Of a stretch of DNA of 64,000 bases, positions 33,210 through 43,642 are shown piece after piece. The notes under the pieces are model-generated. The model was given only the letters and a program-made list of their open reading frames with translations. It was not told the origin of the DNA and made no database searches. The stretch covers positions 248,001 through 312,000 of the forward strand of contig NZ_VEBK01000001.1 of assembly GCF_007676755.1 (NCBI RefSeq). Reading direction: 5' to 3'. The position numbers and the translations under genes are program-made. Source of the stretch: Bacillus sp. FJAT-22090. GTDB taxonomy: Bacteria; Bacillota; Bacilli; Bacillales_A; Planococcaceae. Positions within the stretch are counted from its first letter, which is position 1, and every line of letters begins with the position of its first letter.

Positions 33210-36200
33210 CTATATTTTCTCCGATTTTCTTGCTATTGCTTTTTTTCTCGTTTCTTTATCAAATAAACTATATATCACGGGCACTACATATAATGTTAAG
33301 AACGTAGAGCTAATAAGCCCTCCAATTACCGTAATTCCCATCGGCTGATTGATCTCCGTGCCTTCTCCTATACCTAAAGCAAGCGGTACTAGGCCTAAAA
33401 TCGTCGTTAAAGCCGTCATGAGAATCGGACGAACCCGGTCCCGAACCGATGTTGTAATTGCTTCATAAGATTCCATTCCGTCTGCTTTACGCTGATTTAT
33501 ATAATCTACTAACACAATCCCATTATTCACGACAATACCTACAAGTATAAGTATTCCAATGACCGCTGAAATACTTATTGGTGTTGCTGTTGTAAATAAA
33601 CCAATGAAAATCCCAATCGTAATAAGCGGTACGCTAAACATAATAACAAATGGGTATTTGTATGATTCAAATTGTGCTGCCATCACAATAAATACTAAAA
33701 CAACTGCCAATAACACAGCTAAAATCATGTCATTTTTTGCATTATCAAGCAATTCTCTATCTCCGCCAAATGAAATGAATACATTGTCTTCCAATTCCGC
33801 TTTATCAATTGCTTCATCAACAAAATCAGACATCTCGCCTAAAGAGAAGGACGATTCATATTTGATTGTAAACGTAACAGCACTTGCCTGATTCACTCTA
33901 CGTATTGTTAATGGTCCTTCTGCAATTTTAATATCTGCCACGTCTTGCAAACTTATATATAGTCCAGCAGGGGTTCTTAGTTTTAGTTGCTTTAATTGAT
34001 CAATATTATTTCGAAATGCCTCATCGTATTTCACATACACGCCGTACACATCTTCTTGATCGGAAATAATTTGCGTGGCAAATGCCCCTCTTGTTACATT
34101 GTTAACTGTCTGAGCAATTTGTGCGGGTGCAAGCCCGTATTCGTTTGCAGCATCTCTTTTTACCGTCATTTGAACTTCATCCACTGTTTCAGTTAAATCA
34201 TTTCTATAACTGATGACACCAGGTATTTTTTCTATTCCATCAGAGATAGAGCGTACTGCTTTATTTACCCGTTCTTTGTCCACGGAAGATATCGTAAATG
34301 ATATAGAATTCGGAGCTGAACCTGCAGCAGTTTGCATATTAAAATTCACTTCAACATTATTGCCAGCCAACTCTTTTACTTTCGGTTGCACTTCATCTAC
34401 AAAAGTAAAAATTGAACGTTCTCGTTTGTCTAAAGGAACCATTTTGACATATATCTCAGCTATATTAGATTTCGATGTTCCTCTTGATTGCCCTTCTTGG
34501 TTACCTCCAACGAAACTAACATACACTTCCACATCTTTTTCTTTTTGTAACTGTTGCTCGATTTTCTTTACGACTTCATCTGTAACAGCTAAAGATGCTC
34601 CATTTTCCAATCTCAATGCAATCGTAACGAAGCCTTCATCTGTTGCGGGTAGAAATTCTGTACCCGTTCGGAACAGACCGAATGTAGATATAGCAAGCAA
34701 AACAACTGTCATTGAAAGAATGAAAGCACGATGCGCTAAAGACCATTTCACTGATCTCTCAAAATTATTATAAGCCTTCGAACGACGTCTTTTAGCTTCG
34801 ACATCCCCTTTGGGCTTTTGCAACATTCTACTTGCCATCATTGGAATTACAGTTAATGCAACAACAAGAGAAGCAAATAAACTAAATGAAATCGTTAATG
34901 CAAACTCCGTAAATATTTGTCCAATCAGCCCCGATAAAAATAAAACAGGTACAAAAACGGCAACTGTTGTTAAAGTGGATGCTGTAATTGCGCCTGCAAC
35001 CTCTTTTGTTCCTTTAAAGGCTGCCTCCTTTGGATTGCTCCCTAACCCTAAATGCCTTTCAATATTTTCTATAACAACTATCGAATTATCGACTAACATT
35101 CCTATTCCAAGTGCCAAGGCACCTAACGTCATAATATTTAAGGAAAAACCAGCAAAAAACATTAAAACAAACGTAACGATAACAGAATAAGGAATGGCAA
35201 TACCTATAATGATTGGACTTTTAATGCCCTTCAAAAAGACAAATAATACGAGCATGGCTAAAATTGCGCCAGTGATTAACGTTATACCGATATTGTCAAT
35301 TGCTATTCTTACATAATCACCTTGGTCAAATAAAATATTCGCCTTTACGCCACTATATTCCGCTTTAGAAAGTTGCTCGTCCAATGCTTGTTTGAATGCT
35401 TTTGAAACACTCGCTGTATTTGCACTGGATTCTTGAAAAACGGATAGTAAAACAGCTGGCTCATCATTTGCACGTGTGTCCGAATTTTGCTCTTGCTCAG
35501 TAAGTTCAACTGTTGCAATATCTGCAATCGTTACCTTTTTCCCGTCTAGTGGATTTACAGTAATGACTAAGTTTTTGATATCTTCTACTGTAGTAAGCGT
35601 ACTTACAATTCTAGTAGTAAGCGATTTATTATCCTCAGTCTCAATTGGATTGCCAGGAAGTGATATATTATTAGCCTGTATCAATTGTACAATATCGCTT
35701 TGGGTTAGCCCTTTTTCAGCTAATGCATTTTGATTAAGTAATATTTGCACCTCTTCCACTATCGTACCTGATACATTTACACTAGCTACGCCTTTTGTGC
35801 TTATCAGATCTTTTTCTAATCTTTCCGCTACTATTCGAATATCTTCCTCTGTTCCCGCTCCGCTTAAGGATAGTTGAATTACTGGAAATTGCGAAGGATC
35901 AAACTTTAAAAATTGTGGCTTTGTAGCATCTTCAGGCAATATAGCTAGGTCCATTCGTTGCATCACATCTGATTCGATGTCATCCATATTTGTAGACCAT
36001 TCAAATTCCAACATGATGAAATTGGCGCCTTCTTGGGAAGTACTTTTAATAGACTTGATTCCAGGCAAAGTACTTAAAGAAGCTTCTAAAGGCTTTGTAA
36101 TTTTTTCATTCACTTCTACCGGGCTTGCCCCAGGATAACTTGACACAACGACTGCAATTGGTGGATTTAAGTCTGGGATTAAAGTGATGGGGATTTTGAA

Positions 36201-36287
36201 AAAAGAAACCCCACCTAAAATGATGATTAAAAACATAATAACAGTCGTAAATACTGGCCTTTTTATGGAGAAATCACTTATTTTCAT
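33210..36287 (-). CDS. swrC: RND-family efflux pump (SwrC/AcrB-like)
   Basis: 1025 aa, the usual length. The start has AAGGTGGG upstream. Twelve helices are arranged as one plus two sets around two large periplasmic-type loops. The N-terminus FSIKRPVFTTVIMF and the proton-relay helix GIGMLVDNSIVVIENI are typical of Gram-positive SwrC/YerP proteins, in which the second Asp of AcrB is Asn. B. subtilis SwrC is needed for surfactin tolerance and swarming. No membrane-fusion or outer-membrane partner gene is adjacent, as expected in a Gram-positive. It has no visible regulator nearby. The symbol is by homology only. Confidence 0.88.
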   Translation of the reverse strand: MKISDFSIKRPVFTTVIMFLIIILGGVSFFKIPITLIPDLNPPIAVVVSSYPGASPVEVNEKITKPLEASLSTLPGIKSIKSTSQEGANFIMLEFEWSTNMDDIESDVMQRMDLAILPEDATKPQFLKFDPSQFPVIQLSLSGAGTEEDIRIVAERLEKDLISTKGVASVNVSGTIVEEVQILLNQNALAEKGLTQSDIVQLIQANNISLPGNPIETEDNKSLTTRIVSTLTTVEDIKNLVITVNPLDGKKVTIADIATVELTEQEQNSDTRANDEPAVLLSVFQESSANTASVSKAFKQALDEQLSKAEYSGVKANILFDQGDYVRIAIDNIGITLITGAILAMLVLFVFLKGIKSPIIIGIAIPYSVIVTFVLMFFAGFSLNIMTLGALALGIGMLVDNSIVVIENIERHLGLGSNPKEAAFKGTKEVAGAITASTLTTVAVFVPVLFLSGLIGQIFTEFALTISFSLFASLVVALTVIPMMASRMLQKPKGDVEAKRRRSKAYNNFERSVKWSLAHRAFILSMTVVLLAISTFGLFRTGTEFLPATDEGFVTIALRLENGASLAVTDEVVKKIEQQLQKEKDVEVYVSFVGGNQEGQSRGTSKSNIAEIYVKMVPLDKRERSIFTFVDEVQPKVKELAGNNVEVNFNMQTAAGSAPNSISFTISSVDKERVNKAVRSISDGIEKIPGVISYRNDLTETVDEVQMTVKRDAANEYGLAPAQIAQTVNNVTRGAFATQIISDQEDVYGVYVKYDEAFRNNIDQLKQLKLRTPAGLYISLQDVADIKIAEGPLTIRRVNQASAVTFTIKYESSFSLGEMSDFVDEAIDKAELEDNVFISFGGDRELLDNAKNDMILAVLLAVVLVFIVMAAQFESYKYPFVIMFSVPLITIGIFIGLFTTATPISISAVIGILILVGIVVNNGIVLVDYINQRKADGMESYEAITTSVRDRVRPILMTALTTILGLVPLALGIGEGTEINQPMGITVIGGLISSTFLTLYVVPVIYSLFDKETRKKAIARKSEKI

Positions 36288-36389
36288 GTTTAGGGCCCAC
36301 CTTCTAATTTGCTATTTCTATCATATGCTTTAGCGCGAAAGAGTTCAAATTTATTATTACAAAATATGCCGAATGGAAGTCAAGTTATT

Positions 36390-36536
36390 TCGGGTGGCTC
36401 ATTAGTGGGTTTGAGTGGAACTTGAGAAGTATTGAGTGAAACTTGAGGTGCTTTGGGTGGAATCCAAGATGCTTGGAGTGAAACTCAGGAAGTGTTATGT
36501 GGAACTCACGATGCTTTGATTGGAACTTTGGAGAAC
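36390..36536. repeat. Seven-copy 21-bp array (GTGGAACTTGAG type)
   Basis: Units begin at 36390, 36411, 36432, 36453, 36474, 36495 and 36516, all 21 bp; the first is the most diverged. The core is GAGTGGAACTTGAG followed by GATGCT. It fills the 321-bp gap between prfC and the RND pump gene, upstream of the prfC terminator on the plus-strand map, that is downstream of prfC in transcription. Stops occur in all frames, so it is non-coding. Confidence 0.85.
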
Positions 36537-36567
36537 TGACTCACGTTTAGAGAAAACACTTTATGAT

Positions 36568-36601
36568 AAAGAAGAAAAGGCCACCTTCTGTAAAGGCGGC
36601 C
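36568..36601 (-). terminator. Terminator of prfC
   Basis: On the minus strand GGCCGCCTTTACAGAAGGTGGCC forms a stem (36579-36601) followed by TTTTCTTC. Confidence 0.8.
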
Positions 36602-36608
36602 GTCTTCA

Positions 36609-38183
36609 TTAAAGCAAATTATATAATTTAATATGTTCGTACTTGTCTTGGAACCAGCGAGTCGCGAATTCATTTTCAAATAAGAATACATAGTTATCGT
36701 AACGATCTTTAACAAGCATGCTACGCGGGCCAGTCATCGACTCTTTAACATCTTCTTCGTTTTCAATCCAACGAGCAACTTTGGATCCGATTGGTTCCAT
36801 GCGAACTTCCACGTTGTATTCGTTTTTCATGCGATGTTCAAATACTTCGAATTGAAGCTGCCCAACTGCTCCTAAAATAACTTCTTCCGTATGAAGAGTT
36901 TTATAAAATTGAATCGCACCTTCTTGTACTAATTGTAAAATTCCTTTATGGAAATGCTTCGATTTTAATACGTTTTTAGCAGTTACTTTTACAAACAATT
37001 CAGGTGTAAATTGAGGAAGTTTTTCATAATTAAATGCTTTCTTCCCGCCAACAACAGTATCTCCTATCTGGTAGTTCCCCACATCGTAAAGACCGATAAT
37101 GTCACCAGCTACAGCAGTATCCACTGTTTCGCGGTCATCCGCTAAAAATTGTGTAGATTGAGTTACTTTAAACGTTTTACCAGTACGGGCAAGGGTTATC
37201 GTCATCCCTCTCTCAAATTTTCCGGAAACGATACGGACGAACGCAATACGGTCCCGATGTGCAGGATTCATATTCGCTTGGATTTTGAAAATAAATCCAG
37301 AGAATTCCTCATTTAGCGGATTCACTTCTTCTTCATTATCTGTATTACGAGGCTGTGGAGTCGGTGCAAATTGCAAATAAGTCTCTAAAAAAGTTTGGAC
37401 ACCGAAATTAGTTAAAGCACTTCCAAAAAATACAGGCGTTAAATCTCCTGATAGTACCTTTTCTTTATCAAAATCATTCCCTGCTTCATTTAAAAGCATG
37501 ATGTCTTCCATAGCTTGTGTGTAGTATGAAGTTTGTTTCATTGAGTGATCGACAGCTAACTCCCCATCTTCATCTAGTGGAAGAAATCTTTCGTTTTCCT
37601 CTGTTCGGAATTGTTCGATTCGATTATTGTAGCGATCATAAATCCCTAAAAATTCTTTCCCCATGCCGATTGGCCAGTTCATCGCGTAAGACTGAATCCC
37701 TAGCACCTCTTCTAATTCTTCCATTAGTTCCAAAGGCTCTTTCCCTTGGCGATCCAGTTTGTTGATAAACGTAAAAATAGGAATTCCTCTCATACGACAA
37801 ACTTTAAATAGTTTTAACGTTTGTGCCTCGATCCCTTTAGCCGCATCGACAATCATCACTGCACTATCGACAGCCATTAATGTACGATACGTATCTTCAC
37901 TGAAATCTTGGTGGCCAGGGGTATCTAATATGTTAATCCGGCAATCATTAAAGTCAAATTGCATAACGGAAGAGGTAACGGAAATTCCACGTTGTTTCTC
38001 AATTTCCATCCAGTCAGACGTTGCAAATTTCCCAGATTTTTTCCCTTTTACTGTTCCTGCATCACGAATAGCTCCACCAAAATATAAAAGCTTTTCCGTA
38101 ATAGTTGTTTTACCAGCATCCGGGTGGGAAATAATTGCAAAGGTTCTTCTCTTTAATATTTCATCTTGTGTTTTTATATCCAT
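36609..38183 (-). CDS. prfC: Peptide chain release factor 3
   Basis: 524 aa, the family length. A translational GTPase: P-loop SHPDAGKTT (about 19-27), DTPGHQ, and NKLD (NKxD). Then come domain 2 (about 290-390) and the RF3 C-terminal domain. RF3 uses GTP to release RF1 or RF2 from the ribosome after termination. GAAGGAG precedes the ATG by eight bases. It is a single gene, with its own terminator. Confidence 0.97.
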   Translation of the reverse strand: MDIKTQDEILKRRTFAIISHPDAGKTTITEKLLYFGGAIRDAGTVKGKKSGKFATSDWMEIEKQRGISVTSSVMQFDFNDCRINILDTPGHQDFSEDTYRTLMAVDSAVMIVDAAKGIEAQTLKLFKVCRMRGIPIFTFINKLDRQGKEPLELMEELEEVLGIQSYAMNWPIGMGKEFLGIYDRYNNRIEQFRTEENERFLPLDEDGELAVDHSMKQTSYYTQAMEDIMLLNEAGNDFDKEKVLSGDLTPVFFGSALTNFGVQTFLETYLQFAPTPQPRNTDNEEEVNPLNEEFSGFIFKIQANMNPAHRDRIAFVRIVSGKFERGMTITLARTGKTFKVTQSTQFLADDRETVDTAVAGDIIGLYDVGNYQIGDTVVGGKKAFNYEKLPQFTPELFVKVTAKNVLKSKHFHKGILQLVQEGAIQFYKTLHTEEVILGAVGQLQFEVFEHRMKNEYNVEVRMEPIGSKVARWIENEEDVKESMTGPRSMLVKDRYDNYVFLFENEFATRWFQDKYEHIKLYNLL

Positions 38184-38244
38184 TCAGTTATATCTCCTTC
38201 TTATTCACTTATTTATCATATGGATTTAAGGCAAAAAAAACAAG

Positions 38245-38273
38245 TAAAAAAGAATCGGTTTTAGCCGATTCTT
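38245..38273 (-). terminator. Terminator of the M42 peptidase gene
   Basis: A 9-bp stem (AAGAATCGG, 38250-38258 with 38265-38273) is followed on the minus strand by a T-run. It overlaps the last two bases of the coding region. Confidence 0.8.
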
Positions 38274-39321
38274 AAGAAATCTTTGTGTTCACATATGCAT
38301 ATAAAAGCGCTGCTGTATGTTTTAATGAATCTATATGTGTACGTTCGTATGCGTGAGAGGCTTCGATACCAGGTCCAAATAACGCATGCTTCACATCAAA
38401 GCCTGCACGAATAGCTGCTGATGCATCTGAACCATAAAAAGGATAAATATCTAGTTTATAATCAATGCCGCCTTGTTTCGCTAGTTCCACTAACTGACGG
38501 GTTAATTCATAGTGATAAGGTCCAGAAGAGTCCTTTGCACAAATAGAAACTGTATATTCATCTGAAGTTTGACCGTCACCGATCGCTCCCATATCTACTG
38601 CGATGTATTCCACTGTTTGCGGCGGTATATTAGAATTCCCGCCATAGCCGATTTCCTCATTGTTTGAAATATAAAAATGAGTAGTATGTGGAAGCTTCAC
38701 TTTGTTTTCTTGTACTGACTTAATAAGTTGAAGCAATAGAGCAGTGCTTGCTTTATCATCCAAATGACGGGACTTTATAAATCCAGTTTCTGTTTCCTCA
38801 AAACGTGGATCAAATGATACAAAATCGCCTACTTCTATTCCAAGCTTGCGTGTTTCCTCTGTATTAGTTACCTTTTCATCAATACGGACTTCGATGTTTT
38901 GCTCATCTCTTGCAAGTCCACTTGCATTTTTATAAACATGCACGGTCGTTTGATGCATAAGAATTGTTCCGCGTATTTTTTTACCACTTGCTGTATGGAT
39001 TGTGCAATATTCACCTTCGACAGCATTCCAGTTGAATCCGCCAACCATCGTTAGTTTTAGCCTTCCACTAGATTTTACTTCTTTGACCATAGCACCAAGT
39101 GTATCCGTATGAGCGGTTAACAGTCGATGTTTCGTATCGTCTTCTCCTTCTATCGTAGCGATTAAAGCACCTTTATTAGTTCGGATATAGGTAACTTGGA
39201 GATCCTTCAATATACCTTCCATAAAATCCATAATCTCTTTTGTATATCCTGATGGACTTGGGATTTCTACTAATTGTTTTAATAATGAAACAGTCTCTTT
39301 TGCTTGAAATGTATACGACAT
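38272..39321 (-). CDS. M42 family metallo-aminopeptidase
   Basis: 349 aa. Metal ligands and catalytic residues typical of M42/DNPE peptidases are present: AHTDTLG (His/Asp), KSRHLDDKA (bridging Asp), NNEEIGYGG (catalytic Glu-Glu), and GPGIEASHAYERT (His). These cytoplasmic enzymes form large tetrahedral complexes and trim peptides from the N-terminus. Sequence alone does not tell the residue preference; B. subtilis YsdC and YtoP are relatives. The start has an AAGGAGG-type site. It stands alone. Confidence 0.9.
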   Translation of the reverse strand: MSYTFQAKETVSLLKQLVEIPSPSGYTKEIMDFMEGILKDLQVTYIRTNKGALIATIEGEDDTKHRLLTAHTDTLGAMVKEVKSSGRLKLTMVGGFNWNAVEGEYCTIHTASGKKIRGTILMHQTTVHVYKNASGLARDEQNIEVRIDEKVTNTEETRKLGIEVGDFVSFDPRFEETETGFIKSRHLDDKASTALLLQLIKSVQENKVKLPHTTHFYISNNEEIGYGGNSNIPPQTVEYIAVDMGAIGDGQTSDEYTVSICAKDSSGPYHYELTRQLVELAKQGGIDYKLDIYPFYGSDASAAIRAGFDVKHALFGPGIEASHAYERTHIDSLKHTAALLYAYVNTKIS

Positions 39322-39383
39322 AAGTTTTCCTCCTTTAGTTATTCCTTTATCATACCAAAAACTACTATGTTCGTAAGTAAGGA

Positions 39384-41567
39384 TTAGCCTAAAAATGAGG
39401 CTAGTTTAAATGATGGTACTTCTGATGCTTCAATGGGCTTCGAATAATAGTATCCTTGCACACTATGGCAATCATGTAATTTGAGAAAGTCTATAACTTC
39501 TGCTGTTTCCACTCCCTCTGCTACTACTTCCAAGCCTAAACTATGACCGATTCGGATGATGGAAGATACAATCACCCCTTCCCGATCTTCTAATACTCGA
39601 TTCATAAACACCCGATCTAGTTTCAAGGTGTGAATAGGAAGATCACTCAAATATCGGAAATTAGAAAAGCCGGAACCAAAGTCATCCATTGCGAGTTTAA
39701 TCCCTATATGTTTTAAATCTCTTAATAATCTAGCTAGTTTTTCCATATTCTTCATCAATACATTTTCAGTAATTTCTATTTCCAAATAATGAGGAGGTAA
39801 GCCTGTTTCGGATAATACTGTTTGTAAATGATGAAAAAAATCATTTTGCTCCAGTTCAGCTGGACTTATATTAACTGATATAGTTTGAAAGGAAACACCC
39901 ATTTCCAACCATTCTACAGCTTGTTTACATGCTTCTTTCAATACATACTTACCGATAGAAATGATTAATCCTGTTTCTTCTGCAAAAGGGATAAAGTCAT
40001 TCGGTTGAATAATTCCTTCCTCTTTTTTATTCCACCTTATTAGTGCTTCATAGCCGTATATAGACTCCGTTTTCAAATTAACTTTCGGTTGATAAACAAG
40101 GAAAAATTCTTTATTTTCAATCGCATATCGAATGTCACTTTCTAAACGCACCTTATTCACAAAGCCATCCTTATGTGTCTGATCAAACAAGATCGCCTTG
40201 CCTTTTCCGCTCTCCTTCGATATGTTAAGCGCTAAATCTGCCGAACGGTGCAAAGATCGATACGTTGAACCATGCATTGGATAATAAGAAACACCAATAG
40301 AACAAGAAATGTACAGCTCCATTTCATCAATAAAAAAAGGTTGTTCCATTAACTGGATTAAATCTTCCGCGCGTACTAGGGATGAGTTTTTGGCTATATC
40401 ACCGTCTATAAGAACAACAAACTCATCCCCACCAATGCGATATAACTCTCCAACGTTTACATAATACCTTTTCATTCTCTCTGTCACTTTTTTTAATAAC
40501 TCGTCACCTGTTACATGACCTAGTGAATCATTAATATTTTTAAAACGATCCAAATCGATATAGAGAAAACTAAAAGGACTTTCTGCAACTATTTTTTCTT
40601 GAACATCTCTTTCCAATGCTGCGGTATTATACGTATTTGTCAAGTGGTCTCGATACGCGAGTTCCGCCAATTTCTTTCTTGTACATTCTAGTTCCGTAAT
40701 ATCATTTCCAAAACCTATCGCACCCGTAATACGTCCATTTTTTATAAGAGGAGATATGGTTATATGAATACACTTATCGTCAAACCATTCCTTGTAGGAT
40801 ACTTCTTCTCCTATGCAAACTTCTTTTAATTTCTCATGTAAACGCTCGGACATTTCTTGATTGAAATAGGAATCAATGGAGTGAAATGGTTGAACAATAC
40901 TTTTGATAGCATTTCCACTCGGTTGAATTGTCTCTAAGCCTCTTTTACGAAAGTAATCAGCTGCAAGTTTTCCGGTAAACAAAGAAAAGCCAAAACATCC
41001 GCTTGCATCTTGTTCTACTTTAAAAACTAAATTATTAACGTGATGAACAACTGTTTCAAATGAAGACAATATATTTGACTGCAGTAATAATTCATTTTCC
41101 TTCTCTGCCGTAATATCTGTTCTAATACTTAAAAAGTAAGAAGCATTGTCATTCGTTTTCACAGGTAAAATATATGTTTTCACCCAATACAATTCTCCAT
41201 TTTTTCGTTTATTACAAATTTCTCCTGTCCATATTTCGCCCCTTAATAGCGTGGACCACATACTTTTAAAAAAAGAAGCAGGATGAACTTTTGAATTCAC
41301 TACTTTATGTGTTTTTCCGATTAGCTCTTCTTTTTTAAAACCCGAAATCTGTACGAAACGATCGTTCACATACAAAATTTGTCCGGCCTTATTCGTTACT
41401 GCGACAATCATCGTTTCATTTATCGCATAGTCCATTAATTTCATTTTCATAATGGCATCTTCTAGTCTTTTTTGAAGCTCAAAATCATCTGCCAACGAAT
41501 CGTTTAATATTGCTTTTTTTATAGTATGAAATAGATCTTCTGACTTACCGTCAAATATAGACAGCAT
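39384..41567 (-). CDS. PAS-GGDEF-EAL protein with intact catalytic motifs
   Basis: 727 aa from ATG 41567, which has GGGGGAAGGA six bases upstream; the longer frame adds 15 unlikely residues. A PAS domain (about 45-160) has ILYVNDRFVQISGFKKEELIGK. A second sensory segment lies at about 165-300. The GGDEF domain (about 310-470) has IGGDEFV intact, and the EAL domain (about 480-720) has YEALIRW, NISPAEL, EITENVL, DDFGSGFSNF, KLDRVF, AEGVE and QGYYYSKP. It may make and break c-di-GMP. It shares the overall plan with the paralogue at 16749-18806, but that protein has SGDEF. No membrane segment is seen. Confidence 0.92.
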   Translation of the reverse strand: MLSIFDGKSEDLFHTIKKAILNDSLADDFELQKRLEDAIMKMKLMDYAINETMIVAVTNKAGQILYVNDRFVQISGFKKEELIGKTHKVVNSKVHPASFFKSMWSTLLRGEIWTGEICNKRKNGELYWVKTYILPVKTNDNASYFLSIRTDITAEKENELLLQSNILSSFETVVHHVNNLVFKVEQDASGCFGFSLFTGKLAADYFRKRGLETIQPSGNAIKSIVQPFHSIDSYFNQEMSERLHEKLKEVCIGEEVSYKEWFDDKCIHITISPLIKNGRITGAIGFGNDITELECTRKKLAELAYRDHLTNTYNTAALERDVQEKIVAESPFSFLYIDLDRFKNINDSLGHVTGDELLKKVTERMKRYYVNVGELYRIGGDEFVVLIDGDIAKNSSLVRAEDLIQLMEQPFFIDEMELYISCSIGVSYYPMHGSTYRSLHRSADLALNISKESGKGKAILFDQTHKDGFVNKVRLESDIRYAIENKEFFLVYQPKVNLKTESIYGYEALIRWNKKEEGIIQPNDFIPFAEETGLIISIGKYVLKEACKQAVEWLEMGVSFQTISVNISPAELEQNDFFHHLQTVLSETGLPPHYLEIEITENVLMKNMEKLARLLRDLKHIGIKLAMDDFGSGFSNFRYLSDLPIHTLKLDRVFMNRVLEDREGVIVSSIIRIGHSLGLEVVAEGVETAEVIDFLKLHDCHSVQGYYYSKPIEASEVPSFKLASFLG

Positions 41568-41735
41568 CTTTATTCCTTCCCCCAGTAAACTGAATTGAAT
41601 AAATAGTATCATTTATATGCTTTCAGTTTAGTAATAAGGTACTGAAGTGTCAACGTCTACATAACAAATAAATAACAATAATGTCGTTAGAGTTTGTTCG
41701 CGAACACATTTTTGTAACATTTCAAATGTACTTTC

Positions 41736-43124
41736 TTATTTTAAAAGTCCTCTTACTAACTTCACCTTATTTTTGTAAGGAGGAAATACGATATTTAGTG
41801 GGATGGATGTATTCTTTTTCACGATTGATTTTTGATGGGTGAATAAACTAAAGCTCGCTTCTCCATGATAGGCTTGCATACCAGAGTTCCCTACCCCGCC
41901 AAATGGAAGATGAGCGCTGCCAGCATGCGTAATTGTATCGTTAATACATCCACCTCCAAAAGGAAGCTCTTGCAAGAAGTAGGATTGTGCTCGACTGTTC
42001 TCGCTAAACATGTATGCAGCAAGCGGTTTTGGTAGCTTGCGAATACGATGAATAACCGCTGGCAAATCAGTATATCCTAAAACCGGTAAAATCGGACCGA
42101 AAATTTCCTCCTCCATAGAAGGACTTGAGAAGTCTATACCATCCAATATTGTCGGTTCGATATATAAATCTTCTAAATCCGTTTTCCCTCCAAAAATAAT
42201 GTGTTTCTTTTCTTTACTAATCATTTTTTGTAGGCGAAGGAAGTGATTTGTATTTACTATTCTTCCAAAGTCGGGGCTGCTTTGAATTGTTTTGCCGTAA
42301 AATTGCTGGATTGCTTGTTGTAAATGCTTCAAAAATTTTGCTTTCACACTTTCTTCTACTAATACATAATCAGGTGCTATACAAGTTTGACCAGCATTTA
42401 CAAGTTTCCCCCAGGCAATTCTTTTTGCAGCTACTTCTAAGTTAGCAGTATGATCAACAATTGCCGGGCTTTTACCACCTAATTCAAGCGCAATTGGTGT
42501 CAGTCTTTCTGACGCAGCTTGCATGACTAATTTTCCAACCTTCACACTTCCCGTAAAAAAGATAAAATCAAATGGAGCATGAATGAGTAAAGATGTTTCC
42601 TCCTTCTCTCCAACCATTACTCGAATATATCGAGGGTCAAACGCTTCTGAGATTATTTTTTGAATCATGTTTGTTGTATATGGTGTTGCTTCAGATGGCT
42701 TAATCACTGCACAATTTCCTCCAGCTATCGCACCGAGCAACGGCTCCATTACTAATTGGAAGGGATAATTAAAAGGAGCTATTATTAAAACTGTTCCATA
42801 TGGATCGTGAACGATAAAACTTTTCGAAGGTTGAAGTGCAACGGGTGTTTTTACTTGTTGGGGTTCCATCCATTTTTCCAAGTTTTTCATTATAAATGAA
42901 ATATTATCGTACACTAAGCCTATTTCAGTTGTATATGCCTCAAACTCGCTTTTTCTAAGATCCTGATAAAGAGCGTGAATAACCTCTTTCTCATATTTTT
43001 TAATCGTATTTTTTAAAATCATTAATTGTTTTATTCGAAATTCCAATGATTTTGTCATTCCCGAATAAAAAAGGTTTTGATGCTCTTCAATGATTTTCTC
43101 CAATTGCACTTCATTAAAATTCAA
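41736..43124 (-). CDS. Aldehyde dehydrogenase, class 3 type (YwdH-like)
   Basis: 462 aa from TTG 43124, six bases after GGAGAGG; the upstream in-frame TTG would place the ribosome binding site inside the gene. The catalytic Cys is in NAGQTCIAPDYVL (about 246) and the general base Glu is in ELGGKSPAIV (about 213). Cofactor motif FTGSVKVGK is present. The C-terminus has a hydrophobic tail similar to class 3 enzymes, which oxidise medium or long-chain aldehydes. It stands alone, so the physiological substrate is not indicated. Confidence 0.9.
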   Translation of the reverse strand: MNFNEVQLEKIIEEHQNLFYSGMTKSLEFRIKQLMILKNTIKKYEKEVIHALYQDLRKSEFEAYTTEIGLVYDNISFIMKNLEKWMEPQQVKTPVALQPSKSFIVHDPYGTVLIIAPFNYPFQLVMEPLLGAIAGGNCAVIKPSEATPYTTNMIQKIISEAFDPRYIRVMVGEKEETSLLIHAPFDFIFFTGSVKVGKLVMQAASERLTPIALELGGKSPAIVDHTANLEVAAKRIAWGKLVNAGQTCIAPDYVLVEESVKAKFLKHLQQAIQQFYGKTIQSSPDFGRIVNTNHFLRLQKMISKEKKHIIFGGKTDLEDLYIEPTILDGIDFSSPSMEEEIFGPILPVLGYTDLPAVIHRIRKLPKPLAAYMFSENSRAQSYFLQELPFGGGCINDTITHAGSAHLPFGGVGNSGMQAYHGEASFSLFTHQKSIVKKNTSIPLNIVFPPYKNKVKLVRGLLK

Positions 43125-43440
43125 TGTATTCCTCTCCTTCAAGTATTAGTTTATTTATATGAATCATACTATTTGTTTCTAGTCGATAAAAGAATTTTAC
43201 TTATCGATTTGTGTATACACTATTTCTTTCTTTTTTGTGATACATGAATCACCAATATTCCGGAGATACTATTCCATGTAGAGAGAAATTCTTTTTTACC
43301 TTTCCATTTCCATTAGTCTATAAGACTTACTTTTTAGGATATGATATTCGATTCATTTTTCAGCCGTTTAGTTTATTCTTGAAACTTGTTGGGGTATATA
43401 TTTGTCAAATGGATAAAAGGAAACTAAAGGAGGAAATGAC

Positions 43441-43584
43441 ATGACAGAAACAGAAACATGGTGGGAACCAATATTTACAGGTGCATTTGCAATGGGAATA
43501 AACAAAGAACGATTATCAGAACTAGAAGAGGAAGCATTTCTTTACTTTAAAGAAGAATCAGACGAAACGGAGAGTAATAATTGA
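43441..43584 (+). CDS. Small acidic protein of unknown function
   Basis: 47 aa: MTETETWWEPIFTGAFAMG, then a helical acidic tail with ERLSELEEEAFLYFKEESDE. It is preceded by AAAGGAGG seven bases before the ATG and followed by a strong terminator, so it looks like a real gene. A paired Trp near the N-terminus and the charged C-terminal helix are the only notable features. I do not recognise the family. Confidence 0.6.
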   Translation: MTETETWWEPIFTGAFAMGINKERLSELEEEAFLYFKEESDETESNN

Positions 43585-43600
43585 ATAAACTTTCTACATA

Positions 43601-43642
43601 AAATCAGCTTTCCCTTAACCGATAAAGGAAAGCTGATTTTTT
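43601..43642. terminator. Terminator between the small acidic gene and the DNA glycosylase gene
   Basis: A 13-bp perfect stem (AAATCAGCTTTCC, 43601-43613 with 43627-43639) is followed by T on the plus strand and also by T on the minus strand, serving convergent genes. Confidence 0.88.

Noticed and set aside
43244-43444. 66-codon plus-strand open frame upstream of the 47-aa gene
   Set aside because: It lacks a ribosome binding site, has a Phe/Leu-rich random-looking composition and ends inside the well-marked start of the 47-aa gene.
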